Shown: positions 1 through 7,575 of the stretch, in pieces | Layout of the letters: every line of letters starts with the position of its first letter | Position numbering within the stretch: position 1 is the first letter of the stretch | Assembly (NCBI GenBank): GCA_947494405.1 | Contig: CANLWQ010000001.1 | Coordinates: 1-27,355, forward strand | Direction: 5' to 3' | Origin: Comamonadaceae bacterium | GTDB taxonomy: Bacteria > Pseudomonadota > Gammaproteobacteria > Burkholderiales > Burkholderiaceae_C | Length of the DNA stretch: 27,355 bases | The notes under the pieces: generated by a model | What the model saw: only the letters and a program-made list of their open reading frames with translations | Told to the model about the DNA's origin: nothing | Database searches by the model: none | Made by a program: the position numbers and the translations under genes

Positions 1-1
1 A

Positions 2-502
2 ATAGAGTTCATTCACCGGCCTCAAAATCTGGGAACTGTGGCCAATTTTCAAGACATACTTTTACGCGTCGAAACAGAATATGTGATGTTTCTTGGGGCT
101 GATAACTGGATCAGATCAGACACCATAGAGCTTTTATCCAAAGAAAAGGCCGACATCGTTACCTATGACATCGTGGTCACTGGAGAGCTGAAAGACGAAA
201 TACTTGAACGCGTACCTGGTGAATCCATCAAACTCAATGGAGACCACTACTGGCATCGCAAAAACAAGCACCATGGGTCCATGATGTACAGAACCAAATT
301 AGGTCAACGTGTCAGGTATGAAAACAGATTTTCCAACAGCAGCCCCCACCCACAAGAGGATTGGCGTCTTTGGGACTTGATGCTGGCTTCAGGCGCATCG
401 GTCAGCAGCATTCCCCAAGGACTTCTTTTCTACAGAAGACACAGAGAAAATTTTCTGAAATACCAGTCTGAAAACTCTCTCAACAGCGCGGTCACCGCCT
501 AA
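2..502 (+). CDS. Glycosyltransferase family 2, C-terminal part (5' end outside window)
   Basis: The open frame runs in from the left edge (codons from base 2), so the visible 166 residues or so are the C-terminal part. The segment RPQNLGT followed about 15 residues later by EYVMFLGADN matches the GT-A fold of family 2 glycosyltransferases, where an Asp near the DxD position (here GADN) helps bind the nucleotide-sugar. Further on PHPQEDWRLWDLML has the ED pair typical of the catalytic base, and FYRRHRENFLKY is a usual end of the domain. There is no membrane segment in the visible part. The likely role is sugar transfer in surface polysaccharide or protein glycosylation; donor and acceptor cannot be told. 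The internal GTG at 38 is not a credible start because the conserved domain extends upstream of it. The next gene starts 37 bases after the stop. Confidence 0.75.
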   Translation: MEFIHRPQNLGTVANFQDILLRVETEYVMFLGADNWIRSDTIELLSKEKADIVTYDIVVTGELKDEILERVPGESIKLNGDHYWHRKNKHHGSMMYRTKLGQRVRYENRFSNSSPHPQEDWRLWDLMLASGASVSSIPQGLLFYRRHRENFLKYQSENSLNSAVTA

Positions 503-539
503 ATTGTTTGACAGGCACTGGCTTGATTAAAATTTGAAG

Positions 540-908
540 ATGAATCAAGAAGCTCTGAATGTCCTGGGAAAACCACTTGTACCCTGCTCTTACGATCCGT
601 TGACAGGTTTTTTTCGAGACGGATGCTGCAATACAGATGAACAAGACCAAGGTAGCCATGTCATTTGCGCAAAAATGACACAGGCATTTTTAGACTTTTC
701 ACTCGCGCAGGGAAATGACCTGATGACTCCCCGACCAGAGTACCGGTTCAAGGGACTCAAAACGGGAGACCGCTGGTGCTTGTGCGCACTGAGATGGAAA
801 CAAGCTTTTGATGCCGGCGTAGCCCCTGAAACTGTGCTCGAGAGCACGCATATCCGAGCGCTCGATTACGTGACCCTCGAGCAGCTGAAGACAGTTTCAA
901 AAACTTGA
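540..908 (+). CDS. DUF2237 family protein
   Basis: This small soluble protein of 122 residues is recognised by the signature of the DUF2237 family: PLTGFFRDGCC at about residues 20-30, then GNDLMTPRPEYRF at 58-70 and GDRWCLCALRW at 76-86. Six cysteines (16, 29, 30, 43, 80, 82) and conserved Trp and His residues suggest metal binding or a redox role, but the family has no established biochemical function. I chose the ATG at 540; a TTG two codons earlier (534) is also open. No strong Shine-Dalgarno sequence is visible. The gene opens a tightly spaced same-strand run that includes a photolyase gene, and DUF2256 starts nine bases after its stop. The family call is firm; the function is unknown. 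Confidence 0.85.
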   Translation: MNQEALNVLGKPLVPCSYDPLTGFFRDGCCNTDEQDQGSHVICAKMTQAFLDFSLAQGNDLMTPRPEYRFKGLKTGDRWCLCALRWKQAFDAGVAPETVLESTHIRALDYVTLEQLKTVSKT

Positions 909-917
909 AGACATCGA

Positions 918-1100
918 ATGGGCACTCACGTCAAGTCTGCGACTTCATTTAAAGGCAATAAACAAAGCCTACCCAGCAAACCTTGTCAGGCCTGTGGGCG
1001 CGAAATGACATGGCGCAAAGCTTGGGCTAAAAACTGGGAACAAGTGCTTTACTGTTCGGATGCGTGTAGAAAAAACAAAAACTCTACCAAGGGCACATGA
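918..1100 (+). CDS. DUF2256 family zinc-finger-like protein
   Basis: The product is a 60-residue basic protein. Its core, CQACGREMTWRKAW at residues 23-36 followed by YCSDACR at 45-51, is the hallmark of DUF2256. It carries two Cys pairs (C23/C26 and C46/C50) that look like a four-Cys zinc site. Members of this family often lie next to photolyase or cryptochrome genes. Here the stop codon overlaps the start codon of the photolyase (ATGA, four bases), which implies translational coupling. A DNA- or partner-binding accessory role for the photolyase is a fair inference but unproven. No membrane segment or signal peptide is present. Confidence 0.85.
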   Translation: MGTHVKSATSFKGNKQSLPSKPCQACGREMTWRKAWAKNWEQVLYCSDACRKNKNSTKGT

Positions 1101-2623
1101 GTTATTCCTTGGTTTGGTTTAAACGTGACCTGCGATGGCAAGACCATGCGGCTCTTGCCCAAGCCGCTGCAATAGGTCCTGTGCGATGCATTTATGTCAT
1201 CGAGCCCGAACTGTGGTTGCAGCCAGATTGCGCACTTCAACACTATGAATTTCTACGGGAGTCATTACAAGTACTGGATGCACATTTACGCACCATGGGT
1301 GGTTGTGTAGAAATTCATACCGGCGAACTTCCAGAAGTATTGACACGACTCTGGCGAGAGGCGCCGTTTTCAGGACTTTATTCACACGAAGAAACCGGTA
1401 ATGGATTTACCTATGCACGTGACCTCAAGGTTGGCGCATGGTGCCAAGCTAACGGCGTGATATGGCGAGAGTTTGTACAGTTTGGGGTAGTGCGTCGACT
1501 GAAAAACCGCAACCAATGGCAAGGAGAGTGGGAAAAGCATATGGCTTCACCCACGCAAGAATTTGAATCATTGACTTTTTGGCGTTCACCATCACCTGAA
1601 CCCTTTGTCATGTACGCCCCAGGCCATTTGCGACACAACCCACCCTTGCGGCAAATGGGCGGACGCAAACACGCATTAGAAACACTGCACAGTTTTCTGA
1701 ACGCTCGCAGCTTGGGCTACAGGGGCGGCATCTCTTCGCCTTTGTCTGCGCCAGATGCATGCTCTCGACTTTCTGTGTATCTGGCTTACGGATGCATCAG
1801 CATGCGAGAAGTGGTGCAGCAAACTCGTGCGCATATTGCGCAACTACCCCCGCTTGCCAGTCGCCATCGCGCTGGTTTAACTGCATTCACCAGTCGCCTG
1901 TATTGGCATTGCCATTTCATTCAAAAATTAGAGAGCGAACCCGCCATTGAGTGGCGAAATATGCATCGCGGATACGATGGCCTGCGTGAACAAGACTTTG
2001 ATTTTGAAAAATTTGAAGCACTTAAAGACGCACGTACAGGCTGGCCGATGGTAGACGCCTGTGTCACCATGCTCAGGGAAACAGGATGGCTTAACTTTCG
2101 TATGCGTGCCATGCTTGTCTCGGTGGCTGCTTATCCCCTTTGGCTGCACTGGCGCCCTGTAGGTGAATGGCTGGCCACACAGTTTTTAGACTATGAACCC
2201 GGCATCCACTGGAGCCAGTTGCAGATGCAATCTGGCACCTCGGGTATCAACACAACGCGGGTTTACAACCCCATCAAGCAAGCCCAAGATCACGACCCTA
2301 AAGGCATATTTGTTCGGCGCTGGCTTCCAGCTATGCGGCACATTCCAAACACTTGGCTGTTTGAGCCCTGGAAAATGCCAGTCGAATTGCAGCATTCTGT
2401 TGGCATTAAGGTTGGCTTTGAGCTGGCAACGCCCATAGTCGATCTAGCAACTGCCACGCGTGAATCCAAACATAAATTGCATACACTTCGCAAAACAACT
2501 GAAGTGCGTCAAGGAAAAGAAGCGGTTGTTGAAAAACATGCTTCGCGCAAGACAACACCTCGAACAACTAAAGCCAAACCAATAAATACGAATTCAGATC
2601 AACAATTAGGATTTAATTTTTAA
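1097..2623 (+). CDS. Photolyase/cryptochrome family flavoprotein
   Basis: The 508-residue product has the N-terminal antenna-binding Rossmann domain (SLVWFKRDLRWQDHAAL, residues 4-20) and the helical FAD domain. In the FAD domain CSRLSVYLAYGCIS (222-235), TGWPMVDACVTML (314-326) and NTTRVYNPIKQAQDHDPKG (385-403) match the family. Members use blue light and FADH- to split UV-made pyrimidine dimers, or act as light sensors. Compared with E. coli PhrB, the GWMHNR flavin-pocket stretch reads GWLNFR (330-335), and the region equivalent to GGWQWAAS reads differently (IHWSQLQMQS, 370-379), so this is a separate subgroup. Residues from about 450 to 508 form a basic, low-complexity tail ending in DQQLGFNF, which resembles a sliding-clamp-binding motif. 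Start and stop overlap both neighbours. It is probably a repair enzyme; lesion type is not determinable here. Confidence 0.9.
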   Translation: MSYSLVWFKRDLRWQDHAALAQAAAIGPVRCIYVIEPELWLQPDCALQHYEFLRESLQVLDAHLRTMGGCVEIHTGELPEVLTRLWREAPFSGLYSHEETGNGFTYARDLKVGAWCQANGVIWREFVQFGVVRRLKNRNQWQGEWEKHMASPTQEFESLTFWRSPSPEPFVMYAPGHLRHNPPLRQMGGRKHALETLHSFLNARSLGYRGGISSPLSAPDACSRLSVYLAYGCISMREVVQQTRAHIAQLPPLASRHRAGLTAFTSRLYWHCHFIQKLESEPAIEWRNMHRGYDGLREQDFDFEKFEALKDARTGWPMVDACVTMLRETGWLNFRMRAMLVSVAAYPLWLHWRPVGEWLATQFLDYEPGIHWSQLQMQSGTSGINTTRVYNPIKQAQDHDPKGIFVRRWLPAMRHIPNTWLFEPWKMPVELQHSVGIKVGFELATPIVDLATATRESKHKLHTLRKTTEVRQGKEAVVEKHASRKTTPRTTKAKPINTNSDQQLGFNF

Positions 2624-2913
2624 TGCCACGCCTTAAAACCTTAGTGGAAACCAAAAAACTGAGCGCAGGGGACATCTCAGCTGTGATTCAAATGGCATGG
2701 GAAGACAGAACTACGTTTGAAACCATCATGGAACGCATTGGCGTCAGTGAATCTGAAGTCATCCAAATAATGCGATCGGAACTCAAACCGGATTCATTTA
2801 AGTTATGGCGAAAAAGAATGAAGGGTAAGGTGACCAAGCACCGTGCGCTTCGTTCGCCTGAAATGAAATTCTCAGATCACGCCATCGCCGACCACAGACG
2901 TGCAAATTGTTAA
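2623..2913 (+). CDS. DUF2805 / TIGR03643 family protein
   Basis: This 96-residue basic protein matches DUF2805 along most of its length: LSAGDISAVIQMAWEDRTTFETI (residues 13-35), then SESEVIQIMRSELKPDSFKLWRKR (42-65) and TKHRAL (71-76). The pattern looks like a helix-turn-helix-type small domain followed by a basic helix, so nucleic-acid binding is plausible, but no function is established. Its start codon shares one base with the photolyase stop (TAATG), a coupling arrangement. DUF2805 genes recur near photolyase genes in proteobacteria, which supports a shared job. The last 15 residues look less conserved. Confidence 0.85.
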   Translation: MPRLKTLVETKKLSAGDISAVIQMAWEDRTTFETIMERIGVSESEVIQIMRSELKPDSFKLWRKRMKGKVTKHRALRSPEMKFSDHAIADHRRANC

Positions 2914-2937
2914 GCTCAGTAAATTTAGGATAAAAAA

Positions 2938-3123
2938 ATGAATGACGATCCAAGGTGTTGCGGAACAGGAACTTGCATCATCAATCCTGAAGGTGTGTGT
3001 TGGTGCGGACAGGTATGGGACGGCGAAAAAATGTCTATGCCAAAACTTAGTCATGAACTGCCCAACCCCATTAAGGACTACAAAGCACAGTCTATAGATG
3101 GGTTTGAAAACCAATCTGAGTGA
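2938..3123 (+). CDS. Small Cys-rich conserved hypothetical protein
   Basis: A 61-residue protein whose first half carries five cysteines, C7, C8, C13, C21 and C23, in the pattern CCGTGTCIINPEGVCWCGQVWDG. This looks like a metal-binding or redox knuckle; no signal peptide is present, so the protein should be cytosolic. The second half is short and polar. I do not recognise a named family but believe similar sequences accompany photolyase operons in related bacteria; that is recollection, not a search result. The gene lies 24 bases after DUF2805 and 24 bases before the next start, consistent with the same transcript. Confidence 0.7.
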   Translation: MNDDPRCCGTGTCIINPEGVCWCGQVWDGEKMSMPKLSHELPNPIKDYKAQSIDGFENQSE

Positions 3124-3147
3124 GGTGGTTTCATTTGAATTGAGTTG

Positions 3148-3663
3148 ATGAAAAGAAAAGCATATTTGGCTCTTTTGGCAGTGACACTTCTGGCTGTCGT
3201 TTCCATCCATGTGCACTGGACCACAAGCGACAATGGCACATTGCTGGTCATCGATAACAAGCCAGTAGATTTCCTTGGGGCTATCAACAACCAGTGGAAC
3301 CGGGTCGCCAGAACATGCAGTGCAGTGACTCGCCTGTCACCTCATGAGGAAAAATATCAAACTGTGCAATCTCTTATAAGAAATTACAGTCCGCCAAGCT
3401 CTCAAACCGCTGTTATTGCCAGCGCTTGGGCTTTGGAATCATGGACTTTGGTTGAGGTTGAATTTCAAGACCTTCTTCCTGCAGTTGTGCTTATTCAAAC
3501 AACAGACAATCAAACGCAGATAGTGCCTAATGCTGTATGGAGTGGCTACACACAGCCTTGGAAAGCTGCACCATACATTCGAAACTACATTGAACAACAA
3601 GTGCCACAGATGCCTGTTGCACTGACCCGCTGCTTTGATCCGCAATCACAGTCATTCAATTAA
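3148..3663 (+). CDS. Membrane-anchored exported hypothetical protein
   Basis: The 171-residue product starts with KRK and a hydrophobic stretch (residues 5-22), which is a signal anchor or uncleaved signal peptide. The rest is soluble and should face the periplasm. Two cysteines (57 and 162) could form a disulfide there. The ATG at 3148 was chosen over the TTG one codon upstream. I do not recognise the family. The gene sits inside the photolyase cluster and ends ten bases before the chosen start of the DUF3429 gene, so the two are probably co-expressed. A link between a periplasmic protein and a photolyase is not obvious, and the pair may serve a separate envelope role. Confidence 0.7.
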   Translation: MKRKAYLALLAVTLLAVVSIHVHWTTSDNGTLLVIDNKPVDFLGAINNQWNRVARTCSAVTRLSPHEEKYQTVQSLIRNYSPPSSQTAVIASAWALESWTLVEVEFQDLLPAVVLIQTTDNQTQIVPNAVWSGYTQPWKAAPYIRNYIEQQVPQMPVALTRCFDPQSQSFN

Positions 3664-3673
3664 CTGGACGTCT

Positions 3674-4123
3674 ATGGAAACCGATAAGAAAAAAATATCA
3701 CCCACAGCACTCAAACTGGGTACAGCTGGACTCATTCCTTTTATTGTTTTAGCGGGTTCTAGCATTGCCATACCCTCTTCCTATAAAGACATCATTCTCT
3801 TGTGCTTGCTGGCATATGCAGCCAGTATTTCCAGTTTTCTTGGGGCTATTCACTGGGGTCTGACCATGCGCGATGTAAATCCTAACCGGATGTATTTGAT
3901 TTGGGGGGTCATACCCAGTTTGATTGCATGGATCAGCCTGTTGCTCAACCCAGACTTAGGCTTATGGCTTATCACTGCCTTGCTATGGATCTGCCTACTC
4001 GTTGACGCCAAAATTTATCCTACATATGGTCTTAGCCACTGGCTACCCATGCGCTTGTTTTTAACCACCACGGCCAGTGCTGCGTGTTTAGTTGTCAGCC
4101 TAGGACCACTGCAACACAATTGA
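3674..4123 (+). CDS. DUF3429 family integral membrane protein
   Basis: The product of 149 residues is largely hydrophobic, with about five membrane helices (roughly residues 15-33, 39-58, 70-88, 94-110 and 124-143). The motif SSFLGAIHWGL (about 51-61) and the later LDAK-like VDAKIYP are typical of DUF3429. Function is unknown; the family is often found near photolyase and DUF2805 genes. I chose the ATG at 3674, just after a GGACG stretch, rather than an upstream start that would overlap the preceding gene by 29 bases. It is the last gene of the + strand cluster and faces the DUF1330 gene convergently, with 46 bases between the two stops. No clear terminator is seen in that gap. Confidence 0.82.
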   Translation: METDKKKISPTALKLGTAGLIPFIVLAGSSIAIPSSYKDIILLCLLAYAASISSFLGAIHWGLTMRDVNPNRMYLIWGVIPSLIAWISLLLNPDLGLWLITALLWICLLVDAKIYPTYGLSHWLPMRLFLTTTASAACLVVSLGPLQHN

Positions 4124-4169
4124 TATTTAGGCTTCGGAATTGATGCGGTGGAATGGGGTGAAGCACCTC

Positions 4170-4469
4170 TCAGCTGAGGCTATAACCATCGACCAAAATC
4201 AGATTTCCAGTTGAATTGTCTTTGCGATGATGAATGATCGCTTGATATGCATCGCTGTGGTACCAAGCTTCAGCTTGTTCTCGGCTGGGAAATTCAAGAA
4301 CCACATTTCGGCCCCCCAAACTTTCGCCTTCTAGTTGAGTTGTTGTCCCACCCCGGACCAAATAGCATCCGCCAAAGTCTGAAATAGTTTGGGGAACATG
4401 CTTTTGATATTCAGAATAGCCCTCTGGATGCGTTATTTTTATGTTTCCAACAAAGTAAGCTTTAGTCAT
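4170..4469 (-). CDS. DUF1330 family protein
   Basis: A 99-residue ferredoxin-like alpha/beta-barrel protein. The order KAYFVGNIKITHPEGYSEY at the N-terminus, GGCYLVRGG (34-42), VVLEFPSREQAEAWYHSDAYQ (57-77) and the closing LVDGY is the DUF1330 pattern, a dimeric alpha-beta barrel fold. Members are small cytosolic proteins without a proven reaction; some are suspected to act on small aromatic or fatty compounds. The gene is monocistronic as far as can be seen. It lies downstream of tRNA-Val on the same strand with a possible terminator between them, and it is convergent with the DUF3429 gene. Confidence 0.85.
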   Translation of the reverse strand: MTKAYFVGNIKITHPEGYSEYQKHVPQTISDFGGCYLVRGGTTTQLEGESLGGRNVVLEFPSREQAEAWYHSDAYQAIIHHRKDNSTGNLILVDGYSLS

Positions 4470-4508
4470 GGCAAGACTTGAATTTAAGGTGTGAGTGGGA
4501 AAAGATTA

Positions 4509-4559
4509 AAAAAGTAAATCCTGAAAACCACCTAAGCAGTTGATAGTCTTGAGGATTTT
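4509..4559 (-). terminator. Possible intrinsic terminator after tRNA-Val
   Basis: On the minus strand, a seven-base arm AAATCCT (4553-4559) is complementary to AGGATTT (4517-4523), and a run of six T (4509-4514) follows two bases later. The loop of 29 bases is long, so the hairpin is not strong. The site is right after the tRNA-Val 3' end, where the long isc-dnaQ-tRNA transcript or the tRNA's own transcript would stop. Confidence 0.4.
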
Positions 4560-4565
4560 TTACAT

Positions 4566-4640
4566 TGGTGGGTCGTAGTGGGATCGAACCACTGACTTCC
4601 ACCGTGTGAAGGTGGCACTCTACCGCTGAGTTAACGACCC
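4566..4640 (-). tRNA. tRNA-Val (anticodon CAC)
   Basis: Read on the minus strand, the 75 bases fold as a complete cloverleaf. The acceptor GGGTCGT pairs with ACGACCC, the D arm ACTC pairs with GAGT, the anticodon stem is CCACC/GGTGG around the loop TTCACAC, and the T arm AGTGG/CCACT surrounds TTCGATC. The 3' CCA is encoded. The anticodon is CAC, so it reads the valine codon GUG. It begins 15 bases after the dnaQ stop, so it may be cut from the isc-dnaQ transcript, or be made from its own promoter in the dnaQ end. Confidence 0.95.
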
Positions 4641-4652
4641 AAGTGAGCAAGT

Positions 4653-4658
4653 ATTTTA
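4653..4658 (-). promoter_or_regulatory. Possible -10 box for tRNA-Val
   Basis: The hexamer TAAAAT on the minus strand overlaps the dnaQ stop codon and ends 12 bases before the mature tRNA 5' end, a suitable distance for initiation. No convincing -35 box is found at 16-18 bases. Low confidence. Confidence 0.3.
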
Positions 4659-5360
4659 CACCGCAATATTTCGCCAAATCGTTTTGCCACCACTGGCTTT
4701 GTCAATGTCTAAAAGTACTTGCTCATGCGCCAAAACTTCTTGGTCATTGGGCAACACAATGGGCAAAATAAAGTTGGACACATCAACTTTAACCACATTG
4801 CCAGAAGCATCTAAAGACTCACTGGCGTCAATCATCAGTGCATTTTGGCCGCGGGTCAAACAGATGTACACATCGGCCAGCAGTTCGGCATCTAACAAAG
4901 CACCATGCATAGTACGCGCTGAATTATTAACCCCCAAACGGTCACAAAGCGCATCCAGTGAATTTCGTTTTCCTGGGTAAATCTCTTTTGCCATGGCCAA
5001 AGTATCGAGAATTTTGACAACATGGTTTTGCAAAGGAAGGGAGCCACAGTTTTGAAGTTCTTTGTTTAAAAACCCCACGTCAAAGGCGGCGTTATGGATG
5101 ATTAACTCAGCGTCTTTGATAAACCCAAGGAACTCATCAGACACTTCAATAAATTTTGGCTTGTCCAATAAAAATTCATTGCTGATGCCATGAACCTTTA
5201 AAGCATCCTCATGGCTTTCACGCTCGGGATTCAAATAGTAATGAAATGTTCGCCCTGTCAATTTGCGATTGATTAACTCAACACACCCAATCTCAATGAT
5301 TCTGTCACCGGCATCAGCCGATAAGCCGGTGGTTTCTGTATCTAAAACAATTTGACGCAT
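4656..5360 (-). CDS. dnaQ: DNA polymerase III epsilon subunit (3'-5' proofreading exonuclease)
   Basis: The 234-residue product is the proofreading subunit of the replicase core. All three Exo motifs of the DEDDh family are visible: DTETTG with D7 and E9, HNAAFD with D94, and HGALLDAELLA with H152 and D157, which would bind two metal ions and remove mispaired bases. QNALMI at 172-177 falls where E. coli epsilon has its sliding-clamp motif QTSMAF. The C-terminal segment that binds the polymerase alpha subunit follows. The length is typical. The start codon lies five bases after the fdx stop, placing replication proofreading at the end of the iron-sulfur assembly operon, with tRNA-Val next. Confidence 0.95.
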   Translation of the reverse strand: MRQIVLDTETTGLSADAGDRIIEIGCVELINRKLTGRTFHYYLNPERESHEDALKVHGISNEFLLDKPKFIEVSDEFLGFIKDAELIIHNAAFDVGFLNKELQNCGSLPLQNHVVKILDTLAMAKEIYPGKRNSLDALCDRLGVNNSARTMHGALLDAELLADVYICLTRGQNALMIDASESLDASGNVVKVDVSNFILPIVLPNDQEVLAHEQVLLDIDKASGGKTIWRNIAV

Positions 5361-5365
5361 GAAGC

Positions 5366-5704
5366 TTAGTGATTTTCTTTGGCGTGATTAATGGTGTAAC
5401 GGGGAATTTCAACCACTAAGTTTTTTGTTCCCACCAAGGCTTGGCAAGCTAAGCGTGAATAAGGCTCTAACCCCCAAGCACGATCCAATAAATCATCTTC
5501 ATCTTCTTGTGCAGGATTGAGGCTCTCAAAACCTTCTTTCACAATGACATGGCAAGTCGTACAAGCACAGCTCATGTCGCATGCATGTTCAATTTGAAGA
5601 TCATTTTCCAGCAAGGCTTCGCAAATCGAGGTCCCAGGGCTGGCGTGAATTTCTTTACCCTCTGGACAATATTGTGCGTGCGGAAGTATGCGTATGGTGG
5701 TCAT
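5366..5704 (-). CDS. fdx: ISC-type [2Fe-2S] ferredoxin
   Basis: This 112-residue ferredoxin supplies electrons during iron-sulfur cluster assembly on IscU. Cluster ligands C42, C48, C51 and C87 (C-x5-C-x2-C ... C) sit at the same positions as in E. coli Fdx, within HACDMSCACTTCHVIV and RLACQAL. An additional C46 lies inside the loop. The acidic patch EDEDDLLDRAWGLEPYSRLAC before the last ligand is characteristic of the adrenodoxin/ISC subfamily, as opposed to plant-type ferredoxins. The start codon overlaps the hscA stop by one base, so translation is probably coupled. No iscX gene follows; dnaQ takes that place. Confidence 0.96.
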   Translation of the reverse strand: MTTIRILPHAQYCPEGKEIHASPGTSICEALLENDLQIEHACDMSCACTTCHVIVKEGFESLNPAQEDEDDLLDRAWGLEPYSRLACQALVGTKNLVVEIPRYTINHAKENH

Positions 5705-7560
5705 TAGATGGATTCTATGGTCTTGCCCGACAAAACTTTTCGAATGCTTTCATTCATGCGTAACGCAGCGAAAGCTTCGGTACCTTTGGCTAAATCTTCT
5801 GTGGTCTTTTCAATCAACACATGGTCTTCTGTCTGCTTGGCTTGGACCGCGGCTTGCATCAATTGATCAATATGGCGTTTCTCATCCGCAGTCAACAAAT
5901 GTGCATCTGACTGCAAGGCACTTTGGGTTGCTAAGCACATGCGATCGACTTCAAGTCGGGACTCGGCCAAAGCTCTTGCGTTCTTATCGAAATCAGCCGT
6001 GTGAAAACTGTCTTGCAGCATGTTGGTGATCTGCTCATCCGACAAACCATAGCTTGGCTTGACTTCAATTTGAGACTCCACACCGCTGTTGGTTTCTTTC
6101 GCAGCCACTGAAAGCAGACCATCTGCATCCACAGTGAAAGTCACGCGAATACGCGCTGCGCCTGCTGCCATGGGAGGAATACCCCGCAGTTCAAAGCGCG
6201 CAAGGCTGCGGCAATCTTTGACCAAGTCCCTCTCGCCCTGAACAATATGAAGCGAAAGTGCCGTCTGACCATCTTGGTAGGTGGTGAAATCTTGCGCCAT
6301 AGCAGTTGGTATGGTTTGATTTCGCGGAACGATGCGCTCTACCAGTCCGCCCATGGTCTCGATACCCAAAGATAGGGGTATGACATCCAATAAAAGCATA
6401 TTGCCATCAGGATTGTTGCCAACCAACTGATTGGCTTGCAAGGCGGCCCCCAGAGCCACCACTTCATCAGGATTTAAGTTGTTCAGTGGCTGACAATTCA
6501 ACAACTCACCGACTGCCTTTTGAACAAATGGCATGCGGGTTGAACCGCCCACCATCACAACGCCTTGAATCTCAGCAGCAGTGATTTGCGCATCTCTAAG
6601 AGCCTTCTTCACTACAGTTAGCGTGCGCTGAGTTAAGGCCAAGGACAAAGTTTCAAATACTTCACGCGAGACTTCAACACTTAAATGCCCATCAGATAAT
6701 TCGACTTCAAACAAAGCAGTTTTCTCAGATGACAATGCCTCTTTGCATTGACGTGCAGCGACCAATATATTGCTTTTATCAGCGTCGGTGAGTATTTGTC
6801 TATGGGTTATTTCAAGCACATGTTTAGCCAATGCTCTGTCGTAGTCATCCCCGCCCAAGGCAGAGTCGCCACCGGTGGAGAGAACTTCAAACACCCCTTG
6901 GCTTAAACGAAGCACTGATATGTCGAATGTGCCGCCGCCAAGGTCGTAAACAGCATAAATACCTTCAATTGCGTTATCAAGACCATAGGCCAATGCCGCA
7001 GCTGTTGGCTCATTGATCAGCCGCAAAACATGGATGTTGGCAAGCTTGGCCGCATCTTTGGTTGCTTGACGTTGTGCGTCATCAAAATAAGCCGGAACTG
7101 TAATCACAGCCCCATAAATATCATCATCAAAAGTATCTTCTGCTCGCTGCCTAAGGCTTGCCAAAATTTCTGCACTGACCTCGACTGGAGATTTATCGCC
7201 ATCGATAGTTTGCAGGGTCAACATGCCCGGACTGTCTACAAACCTGTACGGTAAATCGTTTGCATTGGCTATGTCTTTTAAAGCTCTGCCCATGAATCTT
7301 TTAACAGACACGATGGTGTTGGCTGGGTCTTCTGCTTGTCTTGCTAAGGCCTCAGCGCCAATCAAACGTCGATTGTCAGATAAGTACCTGACAGCTGAGG
7401 GCAAAATCACACGTCCTTGATGATCGGGCAGGCACTCTGCAACACCGCTCCTGACGCTTGCAACCAATGAGTGGGTGGTGCCAAGATCAATACCAATGCC
7501 TATGCGTCTGGCATGTGGATCTGGTGCTTGACCAGGTTCAGATATTTGTAACAAAGCCAT
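5704..7560 (-). CDS. hscA: Fe-S assembly Hsp70-type chaperone HscA
   Basis: HscA is the specialised Hsp70 that, with HscB, drives cluster release from IscU. The product has 618 residues, as expected. The nucleotide-binding domain shows [12 protein letters not shown] (about 23-34), [13 protein letters not shown] (182-194), [13 protein letters not shown] (205-217) and the adenosine motif [10 protein letters not shown] near 350. The substrate-binding domain and helical lid follow, ending without the EEVD-type tail of cytosolic Hsp70s. It belongs to the ISC group by context: hscB is 15 bases upstream and fdx overlaps the stop. Its partner motif LPPVK is present in IscU here. Confidence 0.97.
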   Translation of the reverse strand: MALLQISEPGQAPDPHARRIGIGIDLGTTHSLVASVRSGVAECLPDHQGRVILPSAVRYLSDNRRLIGAEALARQAEDPANTIVSVKRFMGRALKDIANANDLPYRFVDSPGMLTLQTIDGDKSPVEVSAEILASLRQRAEDTFDDDIYGAVITVPAYFDDAQRQATKDAAKLANIHVLRLINEPTAAALAYGLDNAIEGIYAVYDLGGGTFDISVLRLSQGVFEVLSTGGDSALGGDDYDRALAKHVLEITHRQILTDADKSNILVAARQCKEALSSEKTALFEVELSDGHLSVEVSREVFETLSLALTQRTLTVVKKALRDAQITAAEIQGVVMVGGSTRMPFVQKAVGELLNCQPLNNLNPDEVVALGAALQANQLVGNNPDGNMLLLDVIPLSLGIETMGGLVERIVPRNQTIPTAMAQDFTTYQDGQTALSLHIVQGERDLVKDCRSLARFELRGIPPMAAGAARIRVTFTVDADGLLSVAAKETNSGVESQIEVKPSYGLSDEQITNMLQDSFHTADFDKNARALAESRLEVDRMCLATQSALQSDAHLLTADEKRHIDQLMQAAVQAKQTEDHVLIEKTTEDLAKGTEAFAALRMNESIRKVLSGKTIESI

Positions 7561-7575
7561 CTCAGCAATTACCCC

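Noticed and set aside
4166..4179. 14-mer CCTCTCAGCTGAGG nearly repeated at 26371-26384 (CCTCTCAGATGAGG)
   Set aside because: One copy spans the DUF1330 stop codon and the other is part of the decarboxylase leader dyad. Two short copies 22 kb apart are likely chance, and no T run makes the first a terminator.
4462..4677. Open frame of 71 codons across the tRNA-Val region
   Set aside because: It overlaps a confident tRNA and the end of dnaQ and has no protein-like features.
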